Shown: one piece after another, positions 6,981 through 14,519 of the stretch
How positions within the stretch are numbered: position 1 is the stretch's first letter
How the letters are laid out: every line of letters starts with the position of its first letter
DNA from: CAMYMG01 sp038259455
GTDB taxonomy: Bacteria > Pseudomonadota > Alphaproteobacteria > Rhizobiales > Rhizobiaceae
Assembly (NCBI GenBank): GCA_038259455.1
Contig: JBBSOT010000035.1
Span: forward strand, 1-24,971
Reading direction: 5' to 3'
Length of the DNA: 24,971 nucleotides
Notes under the pieces: model-generated
Database searches by the model: none
What the model saw: only the letters and a program-made list of their open reading frames with translations
Told to the model about the DNA's origin: nothing
Made by a program: the position numbers and the translations under genes

Positions 6981-8102
6981 ATGAAGCGTGTCATCATCAG
7001 CGGCATCGGCGCTGAAATTCCGGAAGCCTCCATCAGCAACGACGAACTGGTCGCCAGTTTCAACCTGTGGGTGGACAGCGAGAATCCCGGTCGTGCCGAA
7101 CGGGGCCTCGAGCCGCTCGCCAAGTCCGATGTCGATTTCATCGTCTATGCTTCAGGCGTCAAAAACCGACATGTCATCGAGCGCGAAGGCATTCTCGACC
7201 CGACGCGCATGGCGCCACGCATTCCGCTGCGCGACGACGAAGACGTGTCGGTGGAGGCCGAGTTTGGCCTGAAGTCTGCGCGCAAGGCGCTCGTTCAAGC
7301 CGGGCTTGAAGGTGCCGACATCGACATGGTGATTTGTGCTGCATCGCACCAGCAGCGTCCCTATCCGGCGCTGGCCATCGAGATCCAGAAGGAACTGGGA
7401 GCCGGCGGAGCGGCCTTCGACATGAGCCTCGGCTGCTCGTCGGCGGGAGCGGCGCTGCACGTCGCGTTCAGCCTGGTGCGCAGCGGTGCACACAGGCGGG
7501 TGCTGATCGTGACGCCCGAGATCATTACCGGCCATTTGAATTTTCGCGACCGGCAGACACATTTCATCTTTGGCGATGCCTCGGCATCGATGGTTGTCGA
7601 GGCGCTGGAGGAGGGCGAGACACGACCCGGCAAGCTCGAGGTGATCGACACGCGCAGCTGGACTCAGTTCTCCAACAACATCCGTACCAATTTCGGTTTC
7701 CTGCTGCGTGCCGGCCAGGAAAACACCTCCGTCATCGAAATGGAGGGCAACATGATCAAGCAGGTCGGCAACAAGGTCTTCAAGGAAGTCACCGTGGCCG
7801 GCCACCGCTTCATTGTCGAGTTCCTGGCCGAGCATGGTCACGTGCCGGACGGCATCAGGCGCTTCTGGCTGCATCAGGCCAATGCGCGGATGAATGCGAT
7901 GATCCTGAAGCTGGCCTTCGGCCACGAGGTCGGGCATGACCGCGCGCCCATGGTGCTGGAACGGCTGGGCAACACGGCTGCTGCCGGCGCCATCGTCGCG
8001 CTGTCTGAAAACCATGCCGACATGAAGGCGGGCGACCTTGGGCTGATTTGCGCCTTCGGCGCCGGTTATTCGATCGGCGCGGCACTGGTCAGGATGAGCT
8101 AG
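6981..8102 (+). CDS. Beta-ketoacyl-ACP synthase III-like condensing enzyme
   Basis: 373 aa, a thiolase-fold condensing enzyme of the FabH group. The full Cys-His-Asn triad is present: Cys152 in DMSLGCSSAG, His298 in FWLHQANARM and Asn331 in ERLGNTAAAG. A GFGxG-like end, AFGAGYSIGAAL, closes the protein. It is about 55 residues longer than E. coli FabH (317 aa), with an extra N-terminal stretch. That length matches the Pseudomonas PA3286-type enzymes, which condense medium-chain acyl-CoA with malonyl-ACP. The expected reaction is decarboxylative condensation of an acyl-CoA with malonyl-ACP; chain length cannot be read here. It is not next to plsX, fabD or fabG, so it is probably not the main housekeeping FabH. 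AAGGAACAGGCAGGG precedes the start. Confidence 0.88.
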   Translation: MKRVIISGIGAEIPEASISNDELVASFNLWVDSENPGRAERGLEPLAKSDVDFIVYASGVKNRHVIEREGILDPTRMAPRIPLRDDEDVSVEAEFGLKSARKALVQAGLEGADIDMVICAASHQQRPYPALAIEIQKELGAGGAAFDMSLGCSSAGAALHVAFSLVRSGAHRRVLIVTPEIITGHLNFRDRQTHFIFGDASASMVVEALEEGETRPGKLEVIDTRSWTQFSNNIRTNFGFLLRAGQENTSVIEMEGNMIKQVGNKVFKEVTVAGHRFIVEFLAEHGHVPDGIRRFWLHQANARMNAMILKLAFGHEVGHDRAPMVLERLGNTAAAGAIVALSENHADMKAGDLGLICAFGAGYSIGAALVRMS

Positions 8103-8207
8103 GGTCAGGACCCGGCAATCCTGCGCTGGCATGACGGAAAGATCATTTTCCAGTCTGGACATTTTGCGCGTCGGCGGCATTTTCGCTTGAACGATTGAGG
8201 AAGTCAC

Positions 8208-8831
8208 ATGCCAGATCAGCAGCTGCGGCTTGATGGCGAACCGGAAATCCTGCCCGCCCGGAAGATTTCGGCGAAGGTCGCCGGCGTCTTTGCCGCGTTC
8301 GAAGGACGGTTCGAAACCCGGCCGGTCGAGGAACTGGTGCTGAATTTCGACGGCATCGCGGGCGATTTCCATGCCGGTCCGACACGCCGGTCCGGCAGTC
8401 GCGAGCCCTGGTACAAGCGCGGCACGGTGATGCGCAACGAGCGGCAGCTGTCGATCGTAGCGCCCGACGAATTGTCGGTCATCGCCGGACGCATGGGTTT
8501 GGCGCATATAAAGCCGGAATGGCTGGGTGCCAATCTGCTGCTCGACGGCATCCCGCATCTGTCGATGCTGCCTGCCGGGACGCTGCTGTTTTTCAAGGGC
8601 GGCGTGACGGTCAAGATCGATGCGCAGAACGCGCCTTGTCGGGATGCCGGGCGGGCAATCGCCGAGGGCGCCGAGATGGAAGACCGGCAAGCCGGTTCGC
8701 TGCTGTTCCCGAAGGTCGCCAAAAGGTTGCGCGGGCTGGTGGCCTGGGTCGAGAGGCCCGGCACGATTGTGGACGGCGAGGCGATTTCGGTGCGCGTGCC
8801 GGAGCAGTGGATCTATCGCCCTGAGGGCTGA
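8208..8831 (+). CDS. MOSC domain-containing protein
   Basis: 207 aa with AGGAAG 6-7 nt before the start. MOSC hallmarks: an early strand KVAGVFAAFEG, then GIAGDFHAG (49-57, the GDxHxG motif), NERQLSIVAPDEL (77-89), PEWLGANLLLDGI (103-115), and the conserved cysteine in NAPC, Cys144. MOSC proteins bind molybdenum cofactor or carry sulfur on this Cys; YiiM and YuaD-type relatives reduce N-hydroxylated compounds. No MOSC_N or ferredoxin domain is attached, so it is a single-domain form and its redox partner is unknown. It lies 105 bp after the FabH-like gene, possibly in the same transcript, and converges with the DUF2293 gene with 14 bp between stops. Confidence 0.88.
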   Translation: MPDQQLRLDGEPEILPARKISAKVAGVFAAFEGRFETRPVEELVLNFDGIAGDFHAGPTRRSGSREPWYKRGTVMRNERQLSIVAPDELSVIAGRMGLAHIKPEWLGANLLLDGIPHLSMLPAGTLLFFKGGVTVKIDAQNAPCRDAGRAIAEGAEMEDRQAGSLLFPKVAKRLRGLVAWVERPGTIVDGEAISVRVPEQWIYRPEG

Positions 8832-8845
8832 TTGCCGGTCCGGAA

Positions 8846-9160
8846 TCAGGTGTCCTCGTCGTCGGGGTCCAGCAATCTTGTCGCGCGCCAGCCGGTCAGC
8901 ACCGCATTGGTGCTGTCGATGACGAAGAACCGCGCCGAGTCACGGTCATAGCCCTCGGCGAGCAGTTTTTCATAGTCGGTATGCTGGTGACGGATATGCG
9001 CAACGGTGGCGAGCCAGACGGCGATAGCCGGCGGCAATTTCTTCATATGTTTGGCGCCCGCGTCGGCGCGGATTGCCTCTATATCGCTGAAAGGCGCCAT
9101 CGGCAGCAGCGCCGTCAACGCCTTGGCAATGGCGCGGCGGCGCCCGGTCGGCTTGCTCAC
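8846..9160 (-). CDS. DUF2293 family protein
   Basis: 104 aa, soluble, no signal peptide. The C-terminal half carries the family pattern IRHQHTDYEKLLAEGYDRD (residues 56-74), followed by SARFFVIDSTNAVLTGW. DUF2293 proteins are small and of unknown role, sometimes with nucleic-acid links proposed from their basic N-terminus, here SKPTGRRRAIAKAL. The gene overlaps trmO by 4 bp (ATGA on the reverse strand), so translation is coupled and it may have a role related to tRNA or translation. That is a context inference only. Confidence 0.82.
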   Translation of the reverse strand: MSKPTGRRRAIAKALTALLPMAPFSDIEAIRADAGAKHMKKLPPAIAVWLATVAHIRHQHTDYEKLLAEGYDRDSARFFVIDSTNAVLTGWRATRLLDPDDEDT

Positions 9161-9666
9161 GGGGCGCTGGTCCGGCGCGGCGGAACAGCATCGGGAAACG
9201 CGTCGATCGAGGCGAAGTAGGGCTTGATATCGAGCACCGGCGTTCCATCCAGAACATCGATTGCATCAAGTGTGATCAGCCCGGTGGCGACATCGACGGC
9301 CAGCGAGCGCACCACATGCAGGCCGATCGGGTTCGGACGGGCAGGCGAGCGCAATGCGAAAACGCCTTTCGGTTCAGTCGCGTGGCGCGGTTTCTGGACA
9401 ATCAGATTCCGCGGCGAGAAATTGAGCCAACTCAACACGACGAGATGGCTTGTGCCGGCCAATCCTGTCAGCCCCGGCCGATAGGGAGAGTCCAGTTCGA
9501 TGGTCGCCTGCATGCCGGTTGCGCGTGCAGCCACCATGTTTTTGGGACAATCCTCGCGCTTCAGCCATGCCGAGCGGATCTTGCCGATGAAGACAACGCC
9601 GCCGCCGTGGGGCAGGTCGGCCGGGTCTTCTGCCAGCCGCACTTCACCGTCGCGCTCGTCGAACAT
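9157..9666 (-). CDS. trmO: tRNA (N6-threonylcarbamoyladenosine(37)-N6)-methyltransferase TrmO
   Basis: 169 aa. TrmO/TsaA (formerly YaeB, VirR) signatures are clear: GVVFIGKIRSAW (23-34), GLAGTSHLVVLSWL (68-81), FALRSPARPNPIGLHVV (103-119) and DVLDGTPVLDIKPY (137-150). The enzyme uses S-adenosylmethionine to add a methyl group to t6A37 of some tRNAs, giving m6t6A. It is shorter than the E. coli enzyme (235 aa) because it lacks the C-terminal extension, as in many alphaproteobacteria. The start has AAGGA 8-9 nt upstream. It diverges from the ArsR-methyltransferase gene across 115 bp that include a palindromic operator-like site. Confidence 0.92.
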   Translation of the reverse strand: MFDERDGEVRLAEDPADLPHGGGVVFIGKIRSAWLKREDCPKNMVAARATGMQATIELDSPYRPGLTGLAGTSHLVVLSWLNFSPRNLIVQKPRHATEPKGVFALRSPARPNPIGLHVVRSLAVDVATGLITLDAIDVLDGTPVLDIKPYFASIDAFPDAVPPRRTSAP

Positions 9667-9742
9667 AGGCTGGTCCTTCTATCCGCGCGTCATTTTCTTG
9701 CCTGGCCGCGACATCGTCTGTTGCCACAGATGCGAAATCGAC

Positions 9743-9758
9743 ATAAACATATCTTTAT
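9743..9758. promoter_or_regulatory. 16-bp near-perfect palindrome, candidate SahR operator
   Basis: ATAAACATATCTTTAT pairs at seven of eight positions (only the sixth pair, C-C, fails). It is 23 nt before the start codon of the ArsR-methyltransferase gene and about 77 nt from the trmO start. ArsR-family dimers bind AT-rich palindromes of this size, and AT-rich ATATCTTTAT-like sites are expected for methionine-cycle ArsR regulators. Its AT content contrasts sharply with its surroundings. Confidence 0.6.
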
Positions 9759-9781
9759 ATCTCAATCGAAGAGTTTGCAAG

Positions 9782-10783
9782 ATGACCGTGACACTGGACA
9801 GACTGGTCGAGACGCTGAAGGCGGCGGCCGAATCGAGCCGCCTGCGCATATTGGCATTGCTGTCGCGCGGCGACCTCACTGTTTCGGACCTGACCGACAT
9901 ATTGAACCAGTCGCAGCCGCGTGTTTCGCGCCATCTGAAATTGCTGCTCGATGCCGGGCTCATCGGCCGCTATCAGGAGGGCTCATGGGCGTTCTTTCGG
10001 TTGGCCGATGCCGACGCGGCGCGCGATTTTGTGCTCGGGCTTGTCGGCCGGGTCCATGACGGTGACCCGCAGATCGAGCGCGATCTGGAAAGGCTGGCAG
10101 CCGTCAAGCGGCGCCGGCAGGAACGGGCGATCGGCTATTTCAGCGCCAATGCGGCGAGCTGGGATGAAATTCGCGCCCTGCATGTGCCTGATCGAGCGGT
10201 TGAGGCGGCGCTGGTCAAGCTGGTCGGCAAGCGGCCGTTCCAGACGATGCTCGATCTCGGTACGGGCACTGGCCGACTGCTTGAGATTTTTGCGCCGCTT
10301 TACAGGCGTGGCATCGGAATCGACATGTCGCGCGAGATGCTTGCCGTGGCGCGCGCCAATCTCGACAATGCCGGTATCGGCAATGCTCAGGTGCGGCAGG
10401 GCGATATCTATGCGCCGCCGGTCGAACGCGATGCTTTCGATCTCGTAACGATGCATCAGGTGCTGCACTATCTCGACGACCCGGCGCTGGCCATCCGCGA
10501 GGCCGCGCGGATGCTGAGACCTGCCGGCCGGCTGGTGATCGTGGATTTCGCACCGCATGCGCTGGAGTTTCTGCGCGATGAACACGCGCATCTGAGACTT
10601 GGCTTCTCAGACCGGCAGATTGCCGACTGGCTCTCAGAGGCGGGTCTCGACCTTGAGGACAGCCAGGAATTCGAACCGCGCGGTGCGGGCGAGGGACGCC
10701 TCACCGTCAAGCTGTGGCTTGGCCGCGACCGGCGCCAATTGATGGCCGACCCCACGCGAACCGGCGAAAGAGAAACCGCATGA
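9782..10783 (+). CDS. sahR: ArsR-type repressor fused to a SAM-methyltransferase domain (SahR-like)
   Basis: 333 aa. Residues 3-75 are an ArsR winged helix: SRLRILALLSRGDLTVSDL, then recognition helix SQPRVSRHLKLLLDAGLI. No CxC metal motif is present in the ArsR helix, so metal sensing is unlikely. Residues 115-310 form a class I methyltransferase domain with motif I LDLGTGTG (157-164), acidic Asp181 ending strand 2 (GIGID), and GDIYAPP (207-213). Proteins of this build next to methionine-cycle genes are known as SahR, a repressor responding to S-adenosylhomocysteine. The ATG at 9782 lies just after a palindrome; the open frame upstream of it is not coding. It overlaps metF by 4 bp, which strongly supports a role in methionine metabolism. 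Confidence 0.85.
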   Translation: MTVTLDRLVETLKAAAESSRLRILALLSRGDLTVSDLTDILNQSQPRVSRHLKLLLDAGLIGRYQEGSWAFFRLADADAARDFVLGLVGRVHDGDPQIERDLERLAAVKRRRQERAIGYFSANAASWDEIRALHVPDRAVEAALVKLVGKRPFQTMLDLGTGTGRLLEIFAPLYRRGIGIDMSREMLAVARANLDNAGIGNAQVRQGDIYAPPVERDAFDLVTMHQVLHYLDDPALAIREAARMLRPAGRLVIVDFAPHALEFLRDEHAHLRLGFSDRQIADWLSEAGLDLEDSQEFEPRGAGEGRLTVKLWLGRDRRQLMADPTRTGERETA

Positions 10784-11697
10784 TCAATCAACCCCGATTT
10801 TCCCGCCGTCCGGACATCGGTGACAAGGTACGCGTGTCGTTCGAGTTCTTTCCGCCCAAGAGCGACGAGATGGAGAAGCGGCTGTGGGATGCGGTGAAGC
10901 GGCTTGAGCCGCTGGCGCCCGAGTTCGTCTCGGTCACCTATGGTGCGGGCGGATCGACGCGTGAACGCACCGCGCGGACTGTCTCGCGCATTCTCAGGGA
11001 ATCGCAATTGATGGCGACGGCGCACCTGACATGCGTCGATGCCTCGCGCGCCGAGATCGACAAGGTGATCGCCGAATTTTCCGACATGGGCGTACAGCGC
11101 TTCGTGGCGCTGCGCGGCGACCCGGCCGAGGGCGCAGGCACCAGCTACACACCGCATAGCGACGGCTACGCCAACGCGGCGGAACTGGTGACGGCGCTGA
11201 AGGGCTCCGGCGACTTCGACATCTCTGTCGCGGCCTATCCGGAAAAGCATCCCGAGAGCCCGGATTTCGCGACCGATATCGAGATGTTGAAGCGCAAGGT
11301 CGATAATGGTGCGACCCGGGCGATCACCCAGTTCTTCTTCGATAACGAACTTTATGAGCGCTATGTCGAGCGGGTGCGGCGCGCCGGCATCTACATTCCG
11401 ATCGTGCCGGGTGTCCTTCCGGTTCATAATTTCACGCAAGTGGCAAACTTTTCGGCGCGCTGCGGCGCGCATGTGCCGGCCTGGCTGGCCGAGCGCTTCG
11501 AAGGGCTGCAGGATGATCCACTGACCCACGCGCTGGTTGCATCGGCTGTTGCCGCCGAGCAGGTGCTGGACCTGATCGAGCGGGGCGTCAGCGACTTCCA
11601 TTTCTACACGATGAATCGCGCGGATCTGGTGTTCGCCATCTGCCACATGATCGGAATCAGGCCACCGGCCGAGAAGGCCGCGCCTGCCGCTGCCTGA
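10780..11697 (+). CDS. metF: 5,10-methylenetetrahydrofolate reductase
   Basis: 305 aa, starting at the ATG that overlaps the previous stop (ATGA). The TIM-barrel MTHFR family is clear: SFEFFPPKS with catalytic Glu22, VSVTYGAGGSTRERT (50-64), TAHLTCV (80-86), VALRGDP with FAD-side Asp114, DISVAAYPEKHPE and ITQFFFDNELY. The enzyme reduces 5,10-methylene-THF to 5-methyl-THF with NADH and FAD, feeding methionine synthase. Length matches bacterial MetF (about 296 aa). In many rhizobia metH is nearby; here metF is instead followed by a strong terminator. Regulation by the upstream ArsR-methyltransferase protein is expected. Confidence 0.95.
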   Translation: MINQPRFSRRPDIGDKVRVSFEFFPPKSDEMEKRLWDAVKRLEPLAPEFVSVTYGAGGSTRERTARTVSRILRESQLMATAHLTCVDASRAEIDKVIAEFSDMGVQRFVALRGDPAEGAGTSYTPHSDGYANAAELVTALKGSGDFDISVAAYPEKHPESPDFATDIEMLKRKVDNGATRAITQFFFDNELYERYVERVRRAGIYIPIVPGVLPVHNFTQVANFSARCGAHVPAWLAERFEGLQDDPLTHALVASAVAAEQVLDLIERGVSDFHFYTMNRADLVFAICHMIGIRPPAEKAAPAAA

Positions 11698-11721
11698 AGC
11701 ATTGCCTTGGTGGACGTCAAG

Positions 11722-11752
11722 GAAAAGGCCGGGCGAAATGCCCGGCCTTTTC
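11722..11752. terminator. Strong rho-independent terminator after metF, usable in both directions
   Basis: A perfect 13-bp GC-rich stem, GAAAAGGCCGGGC with its complement GCCCGGCCTTTTC, closes a 5-nt loop (11735-11739). The arms give a T-run on either strand. It ends the sahR-metF transcript and can also end the reverse-strand small gene at 11803-11889. Confidence 0.9.
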
Positions 11753-11802
11753 GATTTCCTCACCTTTTCAGGTGGTTCCAAGCTTCCTGGCCAGCGCGGC
11801 CG

Positions 11803-11889
11803 TTACGGAAGAACTCCCATTATGAGGGCGCCGATAAAAGCAAACGCAGCGCAAATCATTAGTGCATTGACTGGCCGTGTAAGTCCCAT
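11803..11889 (-). CDS. 28-aa single-helix membrane peptide
   Basis: A short frame, ATG at 11889-11887 to TAA at 11805-11803, encodes a peptide starting MGLTRPVNALMICAAF and ending LIMGVLP. It has one hydrophobic helix (about residues 9-26) after a single Arg. The Shine-Dalgarno GAGGAGG at 6 nt spacing is the best in the window. A promoter-like TTGCCT-16-TAGACT lies 32-60 nt upstream, and a strong bidirectional terminator follows about 50 nt after the stop. These signals make it a convincing tiny gene. Function is unknown; single-helix small proteins often bind and tune larger membrane proteins. It lies in a stretch of more than 400 bp that otherwise has no gene. Confidence 0.65.
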   Translation of the reverse strand: MGLTRPVNALMICAAFAFIGALIMGVLP

Positions 11890-11899
11890 ACTTAGCCTC

Positions 11900-11911
11900 C
11901 TCTTTAAAGAG
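11900..11911. repeat. 12-bp perfect palindrome overlapping the ribosome binding site of the small peptide gene
   Basis: CTCTTTAAAGAG is fully self-complementary and shares three bases with the GAGGAGG Shine-Dalgarno on the reverse strand. It could be a repressor site or a weak mRNA hairpin affecting initiation. Confidence 0.4.
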
Positions 11912-11921
11912 CCATGACCAG

Positions 11922-11949
11922 AGTCTAGGGGAGTTCAGGTAACAGGCAA
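11922..11949 (-). promoter_or_regulatory. Promoter-like element for the 28-aa peptide gene
   Basis: On the reverse strand TTGCCT (revcomp of 11944-11949), 16 bp, then TAGACT (revcomp of 11922-11927). Predicted transcription start is about 25 nt before the start codon. The rest of 11950-12125 holds no gene that I can support. Confidence 0.4.
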
Positions 11950-12125
11950 GCGGAAAATTTGCTGCATTGCGACAGGATTGTGAAAAAATGCGGTCGCAAA
12001 ACAGTCTAAGCCCAAGCATTTCCTGATGAAACAAAGCATCGTGCGACTGTGGAAAAACTTTTGCCTGAAGCGGAGAGAACAATCGATGTGATGGCTGGCG
12101 GTCGGGTGGCGTTACGTTGGCTCTT

Positions 12126-13394
12126 CTACGCATCAACCCGGCTGTCCGCGATCAATGATTCGAGCCAGGAAGCGGCCGACAAGGCCATCCGATCTCGGCC
12201 GAACCGCGCAAGCACCTGAACACCGACGGGCATGCCAGCGGCATTGGCGATGCCCGGCACGCTGACACAAGGGTTGCCGGTCAGCGTCCAGAGCTTGTTG
12301 AACACGGGCGATCCGGTCGATGCCAGTCCCTTGGGTGCTGCACCAGTCACCGAAGGTGTCAGGATCACGTCGACTGCTTGGAAGAGATCGCTGGTGGCGT
12401 GTCTGGCGCGCCGCGCAACGCTGCGTGCCGTGTCATAGGCCTGCGGCGTAATGGCCAGCCCCTGTTCGAGCGTGGTGCGCAGGATTTCGCTCATCGCGGC
12501 ACGGTAATTGTCGTATTCGAAGCCGAGTGCGAGCCCGGCCTCGAAATTCTGGATGGTCGCATGCGCGTCGCGTGCTGAGGCCAGTTCCGAGGGTTCGTCA
12601 ATCTCGACCACAGTGGCGCCCGCCGCTGCCGCGCGTTCGCCAGCAAGGGCAAGTGCGGCACGTGTGTCGGAGTCCGCTTCTTCCCAGATCGACGTCTTGT
12701 ACAATCCGATCCGCAGTGTCTTCGGGTCCACCGGCTCGACGCCGAGCGCCCGTCCGGTCAACCGCGAAACGAAGGCGGCAACATCAACAACTCCTGACGC
12801 GAAGAAACCAGCCGTGTCGAGCGACCAGGAAAAGGTCTTCACGCCGACCATGGGCACCAGCCGGAAGCTTGGCTTGTAGCCGGCGACGCCGCAATAGGCA
12901 GCCGGGCGGATGACCGAGCCACCCGTCTGCGTGCCGATGGCGACCGGCACCATGCCGGCAGCGACGGCCGCCGCCGAACCGGATGACGAGCCACCTGGCG
13001 TGTGGGCCCTGTTGTGCGGATTGCGTGTGCCGGCAGGGTGCAGGAAGGCGAACTCGGTGGCTACCGTCTTGCCGGCGACGACTGCTCCCTGGCGGCGCAG
13101 CATGGCGACCATTGCCGCGTCGGCCGCCGGATGGTGGCCGGCATAGATGGGCGAGCCGAAAGCGGTCGGCATGTCATGTGTGTCGATGATGTCCTTGATG
13201 CCGACGGCGATGCCGGCGAGTGGCCCGCTGGCCGAGGCAGCAGCGCCCTGGGCAGTCGGTTGGTCCGCCACGGTAACGAAGGCACCAATGGAGCCATCGT
13301 TGGCAGCAATCGCGTCGAAGCTTGCCGCGACGGCGTCCTGCGGCGTGATATCGCCATGCTCGATGGCATTCAGGATGGATGATACAGACTGCAT
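12126..13394 (-). CDS. Amidase signature family hydrolase
   Basis: 422 aa from the ATG at 13394; a TTG 21 nt further upstream is a less likely start. The amidase signature is complete: Lys67 in VGIKDIID, cis-Ser in GGSSSGSAAAVAAG (134-147) and nucleophile Ser160 in GTQTGGSVIRPAA. The family hydrolyses amide bonds of small carboxamides. Lack of gatB/gatC neighbours and of the GatA-specific glutamine site argues against a Glu-tRNA amidotransferase role. The substrate is unknown. The gene follows the EamA transporter gene by 27 bp on the same strand; together they may export or handle one compound class. Confidence 0.9.
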   Translation of the reverse strand: MQSVSSILNAIEHGDITPQDAVAASFDAIAANDGSIGAFVTVADQPTAQGAAASASGPLAGIAVGIKDIIDTHDMPTAFGSPIYAGHHPAADAAMVAMLRRQGAVVAGKTVATEFAFLHPAGTRNPHNRAHTPGGSSSGSAAAVAAGMVPVAIGTQTGGSVIRPAAYCGVAGYKPSFRLVPMVGVKTFSWSLDTAGFFASGVVDVAAFVSRLTGRALGVEPVDPKTLRIGLYKTSIWEEADSDTRAALALAGERAAAAGATVVEIDEPSELASARDAHATIQNFEAGLALGFEYDNYRAAMSEILRTTLEQGLAITPQAYDTARSVARRARHATSDLFQAVDVILTPSVTGAAPKGLASTGSPVFNKLWTLTGNPCVSVPGIANAAGMPVGVQVLARFGRDRMALSAASWLESLIADSRVDA

Positions 13395-13421
13395 GCGGGT
13401 TCTCGTCGTTTTCAAGGTCAG

Positions 13422-14342
13422 CTATCGCCGTTTGAACAGGCTTCCGTCAATCGTCACGAGGCCAAGAGCGATCAGCACCATGCCGGCCATCTCGAAGAGT
13501 TCAAGGCGTTCGCCAAGAAACAGGAAGCCAAGCAGCAGCGCGCTGACCGGCACGATGAGGGTGACCAACGAGGCGTTGGTCGCGCCGGCCGAGCCGATCA
13601 GCCGGAAGTAGAGGATGTAGGCGAAAGCGGTGGAGACGAGTGCCAGTGCAAAGACCGCCGCCCAGACCGGCAGGCTCGCCGAAAACAGGCCGGTTGGGCC
13701 CGACCAGATGAGCACGATCGGGATCATCACGATGGTGGATGCGGTAAGCTGCCCGGTCGCGACAAGCGTTGGCTGCACCCCCTTGAAGCGTCGGGCGAAG
13801 ATGACGGCAAAGCCATAGGAAAGTGCTGCCGCGATCAGCGCGAATTTTGGCCAGACAGGACCTCCAAGTCCGGCAAGAACGCCGGGACCGACCATCACTG
13901 CGGTCCCCAGAATGCCAAGGGTGATTCCCAGCAGCTTGTTTCGGGAGAACTTCTCGTCGGCAGTGACGGCGTTGGCGATGAGGATTGTCCAGAAGGGTGT
14001 TGTAGCGTTGAGAACCGAGGCAAGTCCCGCGCCCATGGCCGTCTGGCCGGCGAAGATCAACGAAAAAGGGATGACATTGTTGAGAATGGCCATCACGAAG
14101 AAGCTGCCGGCCAAGGGCAACACACGCGCGAAAGAAATGCCGCGCAGGGCGAGATAAACATGCAAGGCAATCGCGGCTATCGAAACGCGGAAGAGCACCA
14201 ACGTCAGCGGGTGGATCTCCGCCACGGCGATGCGTGCGAAGAAGAACGACCCGCCCCAGATCGCGCCGAGCAACAGCAGTTGCGCCCAGTTGGCCAGCGA
14301 CATGGAAGGCTCGACGGGCGTTTCGGTCGCGAGGACGGTCAT
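13422..14342 (-). CDS. EamA/DMT family transporter
   Basis: 306 aa with ten predicted membrane helices arranged as two EamA repeats. Repeat 1 begins LLLLGAIWGGSFFFARIAV (about 22-40) and includes VLFRVSIAAIAL. The strand-like P(F)SLIFAGQTAMGAGLASVLNATTPFWTILIA segment is typical of the family. Repeat 2 begins FALIAAALSYGFAVIFARRF and ends FLGERLELFEMAGMVLIALGLV, the classic FLGE motif near the last helix. It is an inner-membrane exporter of small metabolites, often amino acids; substrate unknown. GGAG stands about 9 nt before the start. It is first in a probable two-gene operon with the amidase and diverges from the decarboxylase gene. Confidence 0.9.
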   Translation of the reverse strand: MTVLATETPVEPSMSLANWAQLLLLGAIWGGSFFFARIAVAEIHPLTLVLFRVSIAAIALHVYLALRGISFARVLPLAGSFFVMAILNNVIPFSLIFAGQTAMGAGLASVLNATTPFWTILIANAVTADEKFSRNKLLGITLGILGTAVMVGPGVLAGLGGPVWPKFALIAAALSYGFAVIFARRFKGVQPTLVATGQLTASTIVMIPIVLIWSGPTGLFSASLPVWAAVFALALVSTAFAYILYFRLIGSAGATNASLVTLIVPVSALLLGFLFLGERLELFEMAGMVLIALGLVTIDGSLFKRR

Positions 14343-14519
14343 GGTCTGGGCTCCGGCGAAAGATTGATGTCCTGACTAGTCGCTGGGCGAAGCCGCAACC
14401 ACCCGTTTTGTGCGAGTACCTAACCTGGTTCGCCATGATGTAGGCACACGGAGCGCAAGGAAGCGATTTCAAAGCGCGGCGGCTTGCGTTAGAGAACGGG
14501 GGCCATCCGAGGAGCGTCC

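Noticed and set aside
7152..8690. 512-codon reverse-strand frame
   Set aside because: It is the antisense shadow of the FabH-like and MOSC genes in high-GC DNA; the plus-strand products have full catalytic motifs.
10468..11781. 437-codon reverse-strand frame
   Set aside because: Antisense to sahR and metF, and it crosses the metF terminator.
11768..12136. 122-codon reverse-strand frame
   Set aside because: It overlaps the 28-aa peptide gene out of frame, lacks a ribosome binding site and has no domain-like pattern.
13501..14472. 323-codon reverse-strand frame
   Set aside because: Out-of-frame shadow of the EamA transporter on the same strand; Arg/His-rich and without membrane helices.
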